Assembly: GCF_014204935.1 (NCBI RefSeq)
Contig: NZ_JACHMJ010000001.1
Span: forward strand, 186,001-250,000
DNA: 64,000 nucleotides
Reading direction: 5' to 3'
Origin: Conyzicola lurida
GTDB taxonomy: Bacteria > Actinomycetota > Actinomycetes > Actinomycetales > Microbacteriaceae
Under the pieces are notes generated by a model. That model did no database searches and was not told the origin of the DNA. It worked only from the letters and a program-made list of their open reading frames with translations. Positions 45,598 through 54,496 of this stretch are shown in pieces. Within the stretch, counting starts at the first letter, position 1, and the number at the start of each line of letters is the position of its first letter. The translations under genes were made by a program, and so were the position numbers.

Positions 45598-45648
45598 AGC
45601 AGGCGCTCGCCTAGTTGGTCTAGAGCAGGCGCTCGCCGCGTCGGTCGA
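45571..45648. repeat. Three tandem 26-bp repeats across the RNase HI stop codon
   Basis: Units at 45571-45596, 45597-45622 and 45623-45648 share GAGCAGGCGCTCGCC and differ mainly in the next four bases. The RNase HI TAG straddles the junction of units 1 and 2. As 26 is not a multiple of three, each added unit shifts the frame. Confidence 0.92.
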
Positions 45649-45653
45649 GACGC

Positions 45654-46139
45654 TTACGGGCAGGTGGTCTGCAGCTGCTCCATCGCGTCCTGCACGGCGG
45701 TGGCCGAGTCCATGACCACCGTCTGGTCGGCGTTGGTCGGGTCGTTCGCGTAGTCGGCGATGACCGCGCTGAAGTCGGTGAGCGCGGTGGTCGCGTCGTC
45801 GGCGACGGCGCGCACGTCCTCGTTCGTGACGTCTTCGGCGGTGTCGCCGAACGCGGCGGCGAGCGAGGTCACGGCGGCGGCCGCGGCATCGGGGTCGGTC
45901 TGGATCGTCGAGAGGCCGGACTGCAGCTCGGTCAGGGTGTCCTCGACTCCGGCCTTGAGAATCTCGCAGGATTCCTCGGCGGTCTGCGGTTCCGCGGCGA
46001 CGGACGTCTCGTCGGGCGCCGAGCTGGAGGAGTCTCCGGAAGCCTCGTCGGACCCCCCTGCGCTGCAGCCGGTGAGCAGGAGTGCGGCGAGAGCGATGCC
46101 GGCCAGTGTGGAGGCGGTTGTGCGTCGTGAGGTAGCCAA
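45654..46139 (-). CDS. Small alanine-rich lipoprotein
   Basis: 161 residues from a TTG at 46139, chosen because GGGAGA precedes it and the lipobox (LTGC, Cys25) then falls at a normal distance; longer readings lack a signal-like start. After a Ser/Asp/Glu-rich spacer the mature protein is Ala/Asp/Thr-rich and predicted helical, with Cys in ESCEILKAG and a Cys two residues from the end. No family is recognised. It lies 87 bases downstream of the flavin electron-transfer genes on the same strand and may belong to that unit. Confidence 0.7.
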   Translation of the reverse strand: MATSRRTTASTLAGIALAALLLTGCSAGGSDEASGDSSSSAPDETSVAAEPQTAEESCEILKAGVEDTLTELQSGLSTIQTDPDAAAAAVTSLAAAFGDTAEDVTNEDVRAVADDATTALTDFSAVIADYANDPTNADQTVVMDSATAVQDAMEQLQTTCP

Positions 46140-46226
46140 GATTCTCCCTGGGGTCGGTGTGCGGGCGCGTTGCCCGCCCCTCCAACCTATCGGTGTCCTA
46201 TGCCCGACCCTCAACCGGTGGAGCGA

Positions 46227-47732
46227 TCAGTACCCCGAGAAGTAGTCGGCCGTGACCCGCTTCACGCCGAGAGACCGCAGGGCGGCACGGATGTCGGAGA
46301 CCATCGCCGGCGGACCGGAGACGTAGACGCGGCGGGAGGTCACGTCGGGAACCGTCTGCTGCACGAGGTCGCCCGAGACGCGTCCGTTGCCGGCCCAGGT
46401 CCAGTTCTGCGGAAGTCGTTCCGGCTCCGTCGGGCTGACCAGCACGACGCGCACGCCGGTCTTCTCGAGCAGCTCGCCGTACCCGATCTCGTCGTTGTGG
46501 CGCACCGAGTAGACCACCACGATGTCGCGGTCGATGCCGAGGGCGTGGTCGTGCGCGATCTGGCTCGCGAACGGCGTGATGCCGATGCCGCCGGCGATGA
46601 GCACGACGGGCACGGACGTGTCCTTCGGCAGCGCGAAGTCGCCGCCGATGCCGGTGGCCCGCACGGTCGCGCCCGGTTCGAGTTCGAGGAACGCGCGCTT
46701 GAAGCTCGACGGCTTCTCGGGCACCGAGAGCGCGACAGTGAGCGGCCCGTCGGTCGTCGGTGCGGAGGAGATGCTGAAGATGCGGCGGCTGCCGCGGAAG
46801 TCGGCGCGGTGCGGCACCGTCAGCTCGAGGTACTGCCCGGCGCGGAAACTCGCGGGACGCGTGGGCCGGAACGCGAACTCCCACGTCGTCGGGGTGAGCT
46901 GCCGCTTTCCGTCGTAGGCGAGGCGGATGCCGCGGCGTTGCCCGAACGCGAAGGCCACGAGGTTGCCGACCACGAGGGCCAGTTCGGGGGTATTCGTGAA
47001 CGGCCCGATGCTGAACACCGTGGAGAACAGCACCGCGACGACCGCGGCGACGGTGAGCTGCTGCCAGCGGCGCGGCGGCAGGGTCAGCGGTTCGCTCAGC
47101 ATAAATCCGGCGAGGAACACCAGCGGAAACTGCGTGAACGTGGAGGTGAGTGCTCCCGCGACATCCTGCCCCGACGAGACCAGGCGGATCATCACCAGGG
47201 CCGCGGCGATCACGACGAACGTCACGCCGACCGGCAGCCGACGGGAGCGGTAGAGCACGAGGAACGCGCCGATCGCGGTGAACGGCAGCAGCACTCCGGT
47301 GGCCACCCACCACACGGCGTAGTTCAGGCCGAGCAGGGAGACGATGACGACGCCGATCGCGGCGGGGTTGAAGATGTGCCGGCCGCGGATCGCGAGCAGG
47401 TACTTCGAGGCGCTGGCGATCGCGGCCGCGGCGGCGACGCCGAGCAGGTCGGGCACGGCGGCGCTCGGGTAGAACAGGAAGAACAGCAGGAATCCGGTGA
47501 TGAGCGCGGATTCGGGGTGCGCCTTGACGCGGAAGACGAGCGCGAACAGCCAGCTCGTCGTGACCGTGACGACGAGCGCGACGGCGAGCGACGCGAGCAG
47601 GTCGGTGACCGGGAACGCCAGTTGCCCGACGAGGGCCAGCACGACGGCGAGTGCCGCGATGGCGACGAGCGCGATCAGCACGAGGCGGTACATCGTGACC
47701 TTGCCGGTAAAGCTGTCGAGTGCACGTCTCAT
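46227..47732 (-). CDS. RnfD-like membrane domain fused to an FAD/NAD(P)H oxidoreductase domain
   Basis: 501 residues. The N-terminal 270 residues have about nine hydrophobic segments and RnfD/NqrB-like passages (GRHIFNPAAIGVVIVSLLGL split by a turn, FPLVFLAGFMLSEPLT). The C-terminal 220 residues are a ferredoxin-NADP reductase-type module: FAD-binding FRGSRRIFSISSAP, the nucleotide loop AGGIGITPF, and YVSGPPAMVSDIR. It should pass electrons from cytosolic NAD(P)H across the membrane to a flavoprotein outside. The ATG overlaps the apbE stop (ATGA). Genes for the flavin transferase and an FMN-binding lipoprotein are directly upstream. Confidence 0.83.
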   Translation of the reverse strand: MRRALDSFTGKVTMYRLVLIALVAIAALAVVLALVGQLAFPVTDLLASLAVALVVTVTTSWLFALVFRVKAHPESALITGFLLFFLFYPSAAVPDLLGVAAAAAIASASKYLLAIRGRHIFNPAAIGVVIVSLLGLNYAVWWVATGVLLPFTAIGAFLVLYRSRRLPVGVTFVVIAAALVMIRLVSSGQDVAGALTSTFTQFPLVFLAGFMLSEPLTLPPRRWQQLTVAAVVAVLFSTVFSIGPFTNTPELALVVGNLVAFAFGQRRGIRLAYDGKRQLTPTTWEFAFRPTRPASFRAGQYLELTVPHRADFRGSRRIFSISSAPTTDGPLTVALSVPEKPSSFKRAFLELEPGATVRATGIGGDFALPKDTSVPVVLIAGGIGITPFASQIAHDHALGIDRDIVVVYSVRHNDEIGYGELLEKTGVRVVLVSPTEPERLPQNWTWAGNGRVSGDLVQQTVPDVTSRRVYVSGPPAMVSDIRAALRSLGVKRVTADYFSGY

Positions 47733-48589
47733 GCGAACAATTCTCCATTCAGGGTGGGCGAGTGATCGACGCGGCCGTCGGCGAACATGCGCACGAACTC
47801 GAAATCGAAGGTCTGGGCGAGCCGGCCGGGCTCGGCGAGGAACAGCGCGGTGGCGAGCCCGTCGGCGACGAGCGCGGTCGGCGCGATGGCCCAGGTGGCG
47901 ATGACGCGGCGCACCGGCAGTCCGGTGGTCGCGTCGATGATGTGGTGCAGTCCGTCGCCCCACGCGCGGCGGTTCGACGCGGAGGCGCAGAGCGAGGCGC
48001 CGGCGAGCTCGACGATGCCGATCGCCTTGGTGGTGTCGAGCGGGTGCTCGAGGCCGACGCGGATGGGGGAGGAACCGGAGTGCAGGATGTCGCCGCTCGC
48101 GTCGACCACGAACCCGGCGATGCCGTGCCCGTCGAGGATCGCGCCCACGAGGTCGACCAGATATCCCTTCCCGGCCGCGCCCACGTCGAGCATGATGGGG
48201 CGCACGGTGGAGAGCTCGTGCCCGTCCCAGGCGAATGCGTCCTCCCAGCGCGGCACGGAGGCGCGCTGCGCGGCCGGCGTCAGGCTATAGCCGCGGTCGT
48301 ATCCCATGGTCTCGAGCGTGCGGCCCACGAGCGGGCTGAGCGCGCCATCCGTCGCTTCGTAGAGGTTTTTATACAGCTCGAAGAGCGCGGCCGCGTCGTC
48401 GGGAAACGCGTAGCTGCCCGCCGTGGCGGCGATGCGGGCGACGAGCGAGTCGTCACGGAAACGCGAGTAGGTGCGGTCGAAAGCCTCGACGCGGGCGGCG
48501 ATCTCCTCGACGGCATCGGCACCCAGGGGCTCGACGGTGTCGATGCTCCACTGGGTGCCGATCGCGGCGAAGCGGTGGCTAGCTGGCAG
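47729..48589 (-). CDS. apbE: FAD:protein FMN transferase, apparent CTG start
   Basis: 286 residues. Attaches FMN to Thr residues of exported flavoproteins. Typical ApbE sequence: FAAIGTQWSIDTVEP at the start, the Mg/FAD site LDVGAAGKGYLVDLV, DASGDI, and HHIIDATTGLPV. No in-frame ATG, GTG or TTG is found between the FMN-binding gene (other frame) and the conserved region. The CTG at 48589 has AAGG six bases upstream and overlaps the preceding stop by 11 bases, so it is the best start. The frame's ATG at 48988 would add 133 residues that merely shadow the FMN-binding gene. No signal peptide is visible from this start. Confidence 0.87.
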   Translation of the reverse strand: MPASHRFAAIGTQWSIDTVEPLGADAVEEIAARVEAFDRTYSRFRDDSLVARIAATAGSYAFPDDAAALFELYKNLYEATDGALSPLVGRTLETMGYDRGYSLTPAAQRASVPRWEDAFAWDGHELSTVRPIMLDVGAAGKGYLVDLVGAILDGHGIAGFVVDASGDILHSGSSPIRVGLEHPLDTTKAIGIVELAGASLCASASNRRAWGDGLHHIIDATTGLPVRRVIATWAIAPTALVADGLATALFLAEPGRLAQTFDFEFVRMFADGRVDHSPTLNGELFA

Positions 48590-49046
48590 CGTCGGCCTTG
48601 ATCTCTTCGATCGCGGCGTTGAAGCCGTCGCTGGTGAGCGAGGAACCGGCGACCTTGTCGACCGAGATCTCGTCGATGTTGACACCCTCCACGACGTCGG
48701 CGATACCGTCGGCGAACGCGGTCTGGTAGCGCTTCGAGTTGGGGTTGTCGCCGTCGCCCACGACCTCGACGGCCGTGATGACGCCGTCGGCCAGCGTGAC
48801 GGTGACCTCGACGTTCTCGGTGCCGTTGGGGCTCTGGTAGTCGGCGTCTTCGGTGTACGTGCCGTCGGCGTAGCTGCCGGTGGTGGCGGCATCCGTGCTG
48901 TCGGTCGTCGATTCGGAGGAATCGGTCGTACCGGTGTCGGTCGTCGTGGTGTCACCCTCGGCGGCGCTGCTGCAGCCAGCGAGAGCACCCACGAGAGTCA
49001 GTCCGGTGAGGATGGCGAAGGGGTACTTTGCGCGTTGGTTGTTCAT
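48579..49046 (-). CDS. FMN-binding domain lipoprotein
   Basis: 155 residues. Signal peptide with lipobox LAGC (Cys25), a Thr/Ser/Asp-rich spacer (about 26-55), then an FMN_bind domain starting YADGTYTEDADYQSPNG. The stretch VAGSSLTSDGFNAAIEEI matches the SGAT-like site at which ApbE couples FMN to a Thr. It is therefore the probable extracytosolic electron carrier served by the two genes that follow in the operon. The ATG is at 49046. Confidence 0.87.
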   Translation of the reverse strand: MNNQRAKYPFAILTGLTLVGALAGCSSAAEGDTTTTDTGTTDSSESTTDSTDAATTGSYADGTYTEDADYQSPNGTENVEVTVTLADGVITAVEVVGDGDNPNSKRYQTAFADGIADVVEGVNIDEISVDKVAGSSLTSDGFNAAIEEIKADAAS

Positions 49047-49247
49047 ACAACCATCATTACCGGGCTTCTCATGTTTTCCCTATGTGATCACCGAACAACC
49101 AGCGCATGTACAGCAACACGAAACACGAATTTCTCACTTCACCCCTGTTCGGGGGGTGCATACCGGGTTAGGGTGAGCGGGTGCGCAGGCCCGACTGCCT
49201 CAATGAGTCCACCTTTTGACAAGAACTTTTGACCGAAGGAATCACCC

Positions 49248-52200
49248 TTGAGCAAACCGCCCGGCGGCCGCGTGGCCACGTCGTCCATCAGAAAAGCAGT
49301 TTCCACGATCGCGACAGCCGGGCTCCTCGCCTCCGCTCTCGTCGTCGGCACAGCGGCCGCCGCCTCGGCAGCCCCGATCGTGCCGGGCGGAGTCGGTCAG
49401 ACCAGTTTCGAGCCGGGCCGCTACATCGTCACCCTCGCCGAAGACGCCGTCGCCACTTACGAGGGCGGCACCAGCGGGTACGAGGCGACGACGCCCGACG
49501 AGGGCGACCAGCTCAACGCCCGCCGCGCGCCCGTGCAGAGCTACAGCGACTACCTCGAAACCAAGCAGCAGGATGTCGCGGCGGCCGTCGGCGCCACGAT
49601 CGACTACTCGTACACGATGGCCCTCAACGGCTTCGCCGCCGACCTCACCGCGGCCCAGGCCGCCGAACTCGCGTCGAACAAGGACGTCGTCGCGCTGACC
49701 CCCGACGAGCTCAAGCACATCACCGCGGTGCAAAACCCTGTGCCCTCGACCGAGTTCCTCGGCCTCGAGGGTGACGGCGGCGTCTGGGCCGCGACCGGCG
49801 GTGCCGAAACCGCGGGCGCCGGCGTGGTCGTCGGAGTCCTCGACACCGGCATCGCCCCCGAGAACCCGGCGTTCGCCGGAGACCCGCTCACGACGGTGGC
49901 CGGCGACGAGCCGTACCTCTCCGCCGAGAACACCATCACGTACACGAAGGGCGACGGCGACACCTTCACCGGAACCTGCCAGACCGGCGAGCAGTTCGTC
50001 GTCGGCGACTGCAGCACCAAGATCGTGGGCGCGCGCTACTTCGTCAACGGGTTCGGCGAAGCGAACCTCGGCGACGCCACGACCGGCACCGGCGAGTTCG
50101 TCTCGCCGCGCGACGGCGACGGCCACGGTTCGCACACCGGCTCGACCGCCGTCGGCAACTACGGCACCGAGGCCGACGTGCTCGGCCGCGACTTCGGCAC
50201 CATCTCCGGAGTTGCCCCCGCCGCCAAGATCGCCGCCTACAAGGTCTGCTGGTCGGGCCCCGACGACGGCGCCACCACCGACGACGGCTGCACCACGACC
50301 GACATGCTCGCCGCCATCAACCAGGCGGTGCGCGACGGCGTCGACGTGCTGAACTTCTCCATCGGCGGCGGTGCCGCCGAGACGACGTTCTCGCCGACCG
50401 ACGAGGCGTTCCTCGGCGCTGCTGCCGCGGGCATCTTCGTCGCAGCGTCGGCCGGCAACTCCGGCCCCGGTTCCTCGACCCTCGACAACGCGTCGCCGTG
50501 GATCACCACCGTCGCCGCGTCCACGATCCCGAGCTACTACGGCACCGTCACCCTGGGCGACGGACAGTCCTTCGTCGGCGCGAGCATCACGGTGACCGAC
50601 CCGGTCGCGGGCGGCCTCGTCAACTCGACGGCGGTGGCCGCTGCGGGAGACGCGGGAGCGGATGCCGCCCTGTGCGCGCCCGGCAGCCTCGACCCGGCGC
50701 TCGTGCCGGCCGACACGCTCATCGTCTGCGACCGCGGGGTCGTCGACCGCACCGCCAAGTCCGCCGAGGTCGCCCGGGTGGGTGGCATCGGCATGGTGCT
50801 GATCAACCCGACGCCGAGCTCGATCGACCCCGACGCGCACACCATCCCCACGGTGCACGTCGACGCCCGGTTCCGCACCCCGATCGTCGAGTACGCGGCC
50901 ACCCCCGGCGCCACCGTCACGCTGAGCGCCGGCAACTCGACCGACTACACGCCGCCGACGCCCGCGCTCGCCGGGTTCTCGTCGCGCGGTCCGGTCCTGG
51001 CAGACGGAAGCGACATCCTGAAGCCCGACATCACCGCACCCGGTGTCGCGATCCTCGCGGCCGGACCCAACCAGGCCGAGGGCACTCCGACATTCGAGTT
51101 CCTCAGCGGAACGTCGATGTCGAGCCCGCACATCGCCGGCCTCGCCGCGCTCTACCTCGGTGAGCGCCCCACGGCGACACCGGCCGAGATCAAGTCGGCG
51201 ATGATGACCAGCGCGTACAACACGGTCGATGCCGACGGAGTCGAGATCACCGACCCGTTCGCGCAGGGTGCCGGCCACGTGGACCCGACGAAATTCTTCG
51301 ACCCGGGCCTGCTCTACCTCAACGGTCCGACCGACTGGCTCGGCTACCTGCAGGGCATCGGGTACGACGCGGGAGTGGAGCCGATCGACGGCAGCAACCT
51401 CAACCTCGCCTCGATCGCCATCGGAACGCTGACCGCGCCCGAGACGATCACCCGCACCGTCACCTCGACCCAGGCCGGCGTCTTCACCGCCTCGGTCGCC
51501 GGACTCGACGGCATCACCGCCACCGTCGAACCGACGACGCTCGAGTTCGCGGCCGCCGGGGAGACGAAGAGCTACACGGTGACGCTGGCCCGCACGGACG
51601 CGCCGCTCGACCAGTTCACTACCGGCTCGCTCACCTGGACCTCGGGCGAGACCACCGTGCGCAGCCCGATCGCGGTGCAGCCCGCCACGATCGTCGCACC
51701 GGCCGAGGTCGACGGAACCGGCGTCACCGGCTCGGTCGACGTGAGCGTGACCCCGGGCGGCGACGGCGACATCCCGCTCACCACCTCGGGCCTCAGCCTC
51801 GGCACCCTGCTGCCGGACGCGACGGGCGACGCCCCCGGCCACTCCGGTTCGGGCGTGAAGGGCGACGAGGTCACCTACGACGTGACGGTGCCGGAGGGCG
51901 CGGAGTTCGCGCGCTTCGACCTCGACTCGATCGACGACACGGCCGACCTCGACCTGATCGTCTACCAGCTGGATGCCGCGGGGACGCCGGTCGCCGGGTG
52001 GCAGTCGGCCACGGGTGCGGCCGACGAACGCGTCGACCTCGTCGCTCCGGAGGCGGGCGCGTACCAGATGATCGTCAGCGTGTTCGCGGCCAACCCGTCG
52101 ACCGCGTGGGACGCCACGGCCACCTCGGTGCTGCCGGGCGGCAGCCCGCTCACGCTCACCCCCGCGGTGATCGCGGGGCAGCAGGGAGTGGCGACGACCT

Positions 52201-52877
52201 ACACGGCGTCGTGGGCCGACCTCGAACCGCAGTCGCGGTACCTCGGTCTGGTGAACTACGGCGACACGGGCGCGGTCACCGCGGTGGCGGTGACCACCGG
52301 CGAGGCTCCGGAGCCCACGGCCCCGGTCAACGTGACGCCGCCGACCATCACCGGCACCCCCGCCCCGGGCAGCACGCTCACCGCGTCGCCGGGTGAATGG
52401 GACACCGAGGGCCTCGCCTTCACCTACCAGTGGCAGTCGAACGGTGCCGACATCGCCGGGGCCACGGCCGCGACGTACAAGGTGGCCAAGGCCGACCAGG
52501 GTGCGGTCATCACGGTGGCGGTCACCGCGACGGCCGAGGGCCTCGACCCGACGACCGCGGTCTCTGCGGGTGTGACGGTCGCCTACACGTCGACGACCAA
52601 GCTGTCGGTGAACCGCTTCCTCGCGTTCTCGTGGCAGCAGCTCTCGGCGACGGTCACGGTGAAGAGCGGATCCCCGGCCCCCGCCGAGGGCACGGTCACC
52701 GTGACGGTGAACGGCAAGCCCGCCGACGTCGCCCTCACTGCGGCGAACAACGGCACCCTCACCTACACCCTGCCGAAACTCGGGGCAGGCGTGTACGTGG
52801 TGAAGGCGAGCTACGGCGGCAGCCCCACCGTGCTCGGCTCGCAGAGTTCGAGCTCGCTCGTCTGGGTGATCTTCTAG
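49248..52877 (+). CDS. Secreted multidomain subtilisin-like serine protease (S8)
   Basis: 1209 residues. Signal peptide to about residue 42, I9-type propeptide (about 50-160), then the S8 catalytic domain with Asp199 (GVLDTGI), His293 (DGHGSHTGS) and Ser623 (SGTSMSSPH) and a PA-type insert around residues 450-560. Beyond residue 680 come an FN3-like domain, a PPC-like domain (about 875-960), an Ig-like domain (about 1027-1110) and a final Ig-like module. No sortase signal or membrane anchor is seen, so release or wall association by the C-terminal domains is likely. The start is TTG at 49248 with AAGGA upstream. A strong hairpin follows. Confidence 0.92.
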   Translation: MSKPPGGRVATSSIRKAVSTIATAGLLASALVVGTAAAASAAPIVPGGVGQTSFEPGRYIVTLAEDAVATYEGGTSGYEATTPDEGDQLNARRAPVQSYSDYLETKQQDVAAAVGATIDYSYTMALNGFAADLTAAQAAELASNKDVVALTPDELKHITAVQNPVPSTEFLGLEGDGGVWAATGGAETAGAGVVVGVLDTGIAPENPAFAGDPLTTVAGDEPYLSAENTITYTKGDGDTFTGTCQTGEQFVVGDCSTKIVGARYFVNGFGEANLGDATTGTGEFVSPRDGDGHGSHTGSTAVGNYGTEADVLGRDFGTISGVAPAAKIAAYKVCWSGPDDGATTDDGCTTTDMLAAINQAVRDGVDVLNFSIGGGAAETTFSPTDEAFLGAAAAGIFVAASAGNSGPGSSTLDNASPWITTVAASTIPSYYGTVTLGDGQSFVGASITVTDPVAGGLVNSTAVAAAGDAGADAALCAPGSLDPALVPADTLIVCDRGVVDRTAKSAEVARVGGIGMVLINPTPSSIDPDAHTIPTVHVDARFRTPIVEYAATPGATVTLSAGNSTDYTPPTPALAGFSSRGPVLADGSDILKPDITAPGVAILAAGPNQAEGTPTFEFLSGTSMSSPHIAGLAALYLGERPTATPAEIKSAMMTSAYNTVDADGVEITDPFAQGAGHVDPTKFFDPGLLYLNGPTDWLGYLQGIGYDAGVEPIDGSNLNLASIAIGTLTAPETITRTVTSTQAGVFTASVAGLDGITATVEPTTLEFAAAGETKSYTVTLARTDAPLDQFTTGSLTWTSGETTVRSPIAVQPATIVAPAEVDGTGVTGSVDVSVTPGGDGDIPLTTSGLSLGTLLPDATGDAPGHSGSGVKGDEVTYDVTVPEGAEFARFDLDSIDDTADLDLIVYQLDAAGTPVAGWQSATGAADERVDLVAPEAGAYQMIVSVFAANPSTAWDATATSVLPGGSPLTLTPAVIAGQQGVATTYTASWADLEPQSRYLGLVNYGDTGAVTAVAVTTGEAPEPTAPVNVTPPTITGTPAPGSTLTASPGEWDTEGLAFTYQWQSNGADIAGATAATYKVAKADQGAVITVAVTATAEGLDPTTAVSAGVTVAYTSTTKLSVNRFLAFSWQQLSATVTVKSGSPAPAEGTVTVTVNGKPADVALTAANNGTLTYTLPKLGAGVYVVKASYGGSPTVLGSQSSSSLVWVIF

Positions 52878-52897
52878 ACCGCCCCGCCCCACAGAAT

Positions 52898-52949
52898 CCC
52901 GCCCCGGCGGGCGTCGCGACTCCCAGTGCGCGACGCCGGCCGGGGCGGG
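52898..52949 (+). terminator. Terminator of the subtilase gene
   Basis: 21-base arms (52898-52918 and 52929-52949) pair at 20 positions around a 10-base loop, followed by TCTGCGTT. The 322-base gap 52878-53199 holds this hairpin and the sugar-operon control region described next, and no gene. Confidence 0.85.
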
Positions 52950-53008
52950 TCTGCGTTAAGGGTGAAATCCGATCACATCACCGGCAGGTTTCCGGGTGTA
53001 ACGGATTT

Positions 53009-53072
53009 GTAAACAGTCCTAACGAATGTGCGCGAAACTCTTGCGGTGCAGGGGTTCGTAAGGTTCACTAAC
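53009..53072. promoter_or_regulatory. Two operator-like sites before the sugar ABC operon
   Basis: GTAAACAGTCCTAAC (53009-53023) and GTAAGGTTCACTAAC (53058-53072) both read GTAA-N6-CTAAC, an imperfect inverted repeat, 49 bases apart. They resemble sites of ROK repressors, and a ROK repressor gene is third downstream of the first transporter gene. TTGCGG (53041-53046) with TTCACT (53064-53069) could be the promoter, overlapped by the second site. Confidence 0.5.
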
Positions 53073-53199
53073 AATCACATCTTCGCCGGAGGCTCGTCGG
53101 AGGTCCCTGTCTCAGCGTCGATTCGGCGCTCGACAGCACCCAGAACCACACATCTCGGACCGTCCAGGCACCGGGATCCCGCACAGACAAGAGGACAGA

Positions 53200-54444
53200 A
53201 TGAAGAAGTCGTTCCGGATCGGCGCGGTCGTTGCCACCGCGGCCATCGCATCCATGGCACTCAGCTCCTGCGGTTTCAGCGACAGTTCGGGAGGCGGCGG
53301 AGACGCCAACACACTCGACCTCCTCGTCCCCTCCTACTCCGACGGCACGCAGGCGCTCTGGGAGGACGTCATCGCGGGCTTCGAAGACGAGAACCCCGAC
53401 ATCACCGTCAACCTCGAGGTGCAGTCGTGGGACAACCTGAACGACGTGGTGACCACGAAGGTGCAGGGCGGCAAGGCCCCCGACATCATGAACGGCGGCC
53501 CGTTCGCCGGCTTCGCCGCCGACGACCTGCTCTACCCGGTGTCCGAGGTCACGTCGGAGGACACCCGCGCCGACTTCCAGGAGTCGTTCGTCGCGAGCGC
53601 CTCGGTCGGCGATACCCAGTACGGCCTGCCGCTCATCGCCTCGTCGCGCACGCTCTTCGTGAACAACGACCTGCTCGCCCAGGCCGGCGTCGAGGCGCCG
53701 ACCACGTGGGACGAGCTGCTCGAAGCCGGCAAGGCGATCAACGCGCTCGGCCTGCCGTCGACGTACGGCTACGGCCTGCCGCTCGGCTCGGAGGAGGCGC
53801 AGGCCGAGTCGGCCATCTGGTTCATGGGCGGCGGCGGAACGTTCGGCGACGCCGACGCGATCACGATCGACACCCCCGAGAACCTCGAGGCGGCCACCTT
53901 CATCCAGAAGATGGTCGACGAGGGCGCCACCCAGCCCGACGCCGGAGCCACCGACCGCACCCCGCTCATCGACGTTTTCATCCAGGGCAACATCGGCATG
54001 ATCGAGGGCCTCCCGCCCACCGTCGGCCAGATCGAAGAGAAGAACCCCGACCTCGACTACTCGATGGTGCCGATCCCCACCAAGGACGGCCAGCCCTTCA
54101 CGCTCGGCGTCGCCGACCACCTGATGGCCTTCACGAACGACGGCGACAAGCAGGAAGCGATCACCAAGTTCTTCGACTACTTCTACACGCCCGAGGTCTA
54201 CGTGAACTGGGTCACCACCGAGGGCTTCCTGCCCACGACCGTCTCCGGCGGCGAGCAGCTCGCCGACGACGAGAAGCTCGCGGTATTCCTCGAGGCGCTG
54301 CCGAGCGCCGAGTTCTACCCGAGCACGAACCCGAACTGGTCCGCGACGGATGCCGCTTTCAAGAGCCTCGTCGGACAGCTCGCCCAGGGCAAGGACCCGC
54401 AGGCCGTGCTGACCGAGATCCAGGCGAAGAGCGACGAGGGCTGA
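53200..54444 (+). CDS. Sugar ABC transporter substrate-binding lipoprotein (first system)
   Basis: 414 residues, family 1 extracellular solute-binding protein. Lipobox LSSC with Cys24. Typical text includes NTLDLLVPSYSDGTQALWEDV near the N-terminus of the mature part, the hinge segments and YGLPLIASSRTLFVN. It captures a sugar outside and delivers it to the two permeases that follow. No ATPase gene is in the operon, so a shared MsiK-type ATPase elsewhere is implied. GlcNAc oligomers or another amino sugar are suggested by the locus, not shown. Confidence 0.92.
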   Translation: MKKSFRIGAVVATAAIASMALSSCGFSDSSGGGGDANTLDLLVPSYSDGTQALWEDVIAGFEDENPDITVNLEVQSWDNLNDVVTTKVQGGKAPDIMNGGPFAGFAADDLLYPVSEVTSEDTRADFQESFVASASVGDTQYGLPLIASSRTLFVNNDLLAQAGVEAPTTWDELLEAGKAINALGLPSTYGYGLPLGSEEAQAESAIWFMGGGGTFGDADAITIDTPENLEAATFIQKMVDEGATQPDAGATDRTPLIDVFIQGNIGMIEGLPPTVGQIEEKNPDLDYSMVPIPTKDGQPFTLGVADHLMAFTNDGDKQEAITKFFDYFYTPEVYVNWVTTEGFLPTTVSGGEQLADDEKLAVFLEALPSAEFYPSTNPNWSATDAAFKSLVGQLAQGKDPQAVLTEIQAKSDEG

Positions 54445-54496
54445 CGTCCGCGTCACCCGTCCCCGCGACATCCCGAACCACACAGGAAGCACCACG

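Noticed and set aside
45571-45648. CRISPR-like array
   Set aside because: The units are directly adjacent with no spacers, and no cas genes are present.
48590-48988. 133-residue extension of ApbE
   Set aside because: Fully overlaps the FMN-binding gene in another frame and is Pro/Arg/Thr-rich without family similarity.
49215-49235. TTTTGAC direct repeat before the subtilase as an operator
   Set aside because: Two 7-base copies are too short and could be chance or part of a -35 box.
49242-52892. 1216-codon open frame opposite the subtilase gene
   Set aside because: Low-complexity Arg/Gly/Val-rich translation typical of the antisense frame of high-GC genes. The plus strand has an intact catalytic triad and domains.
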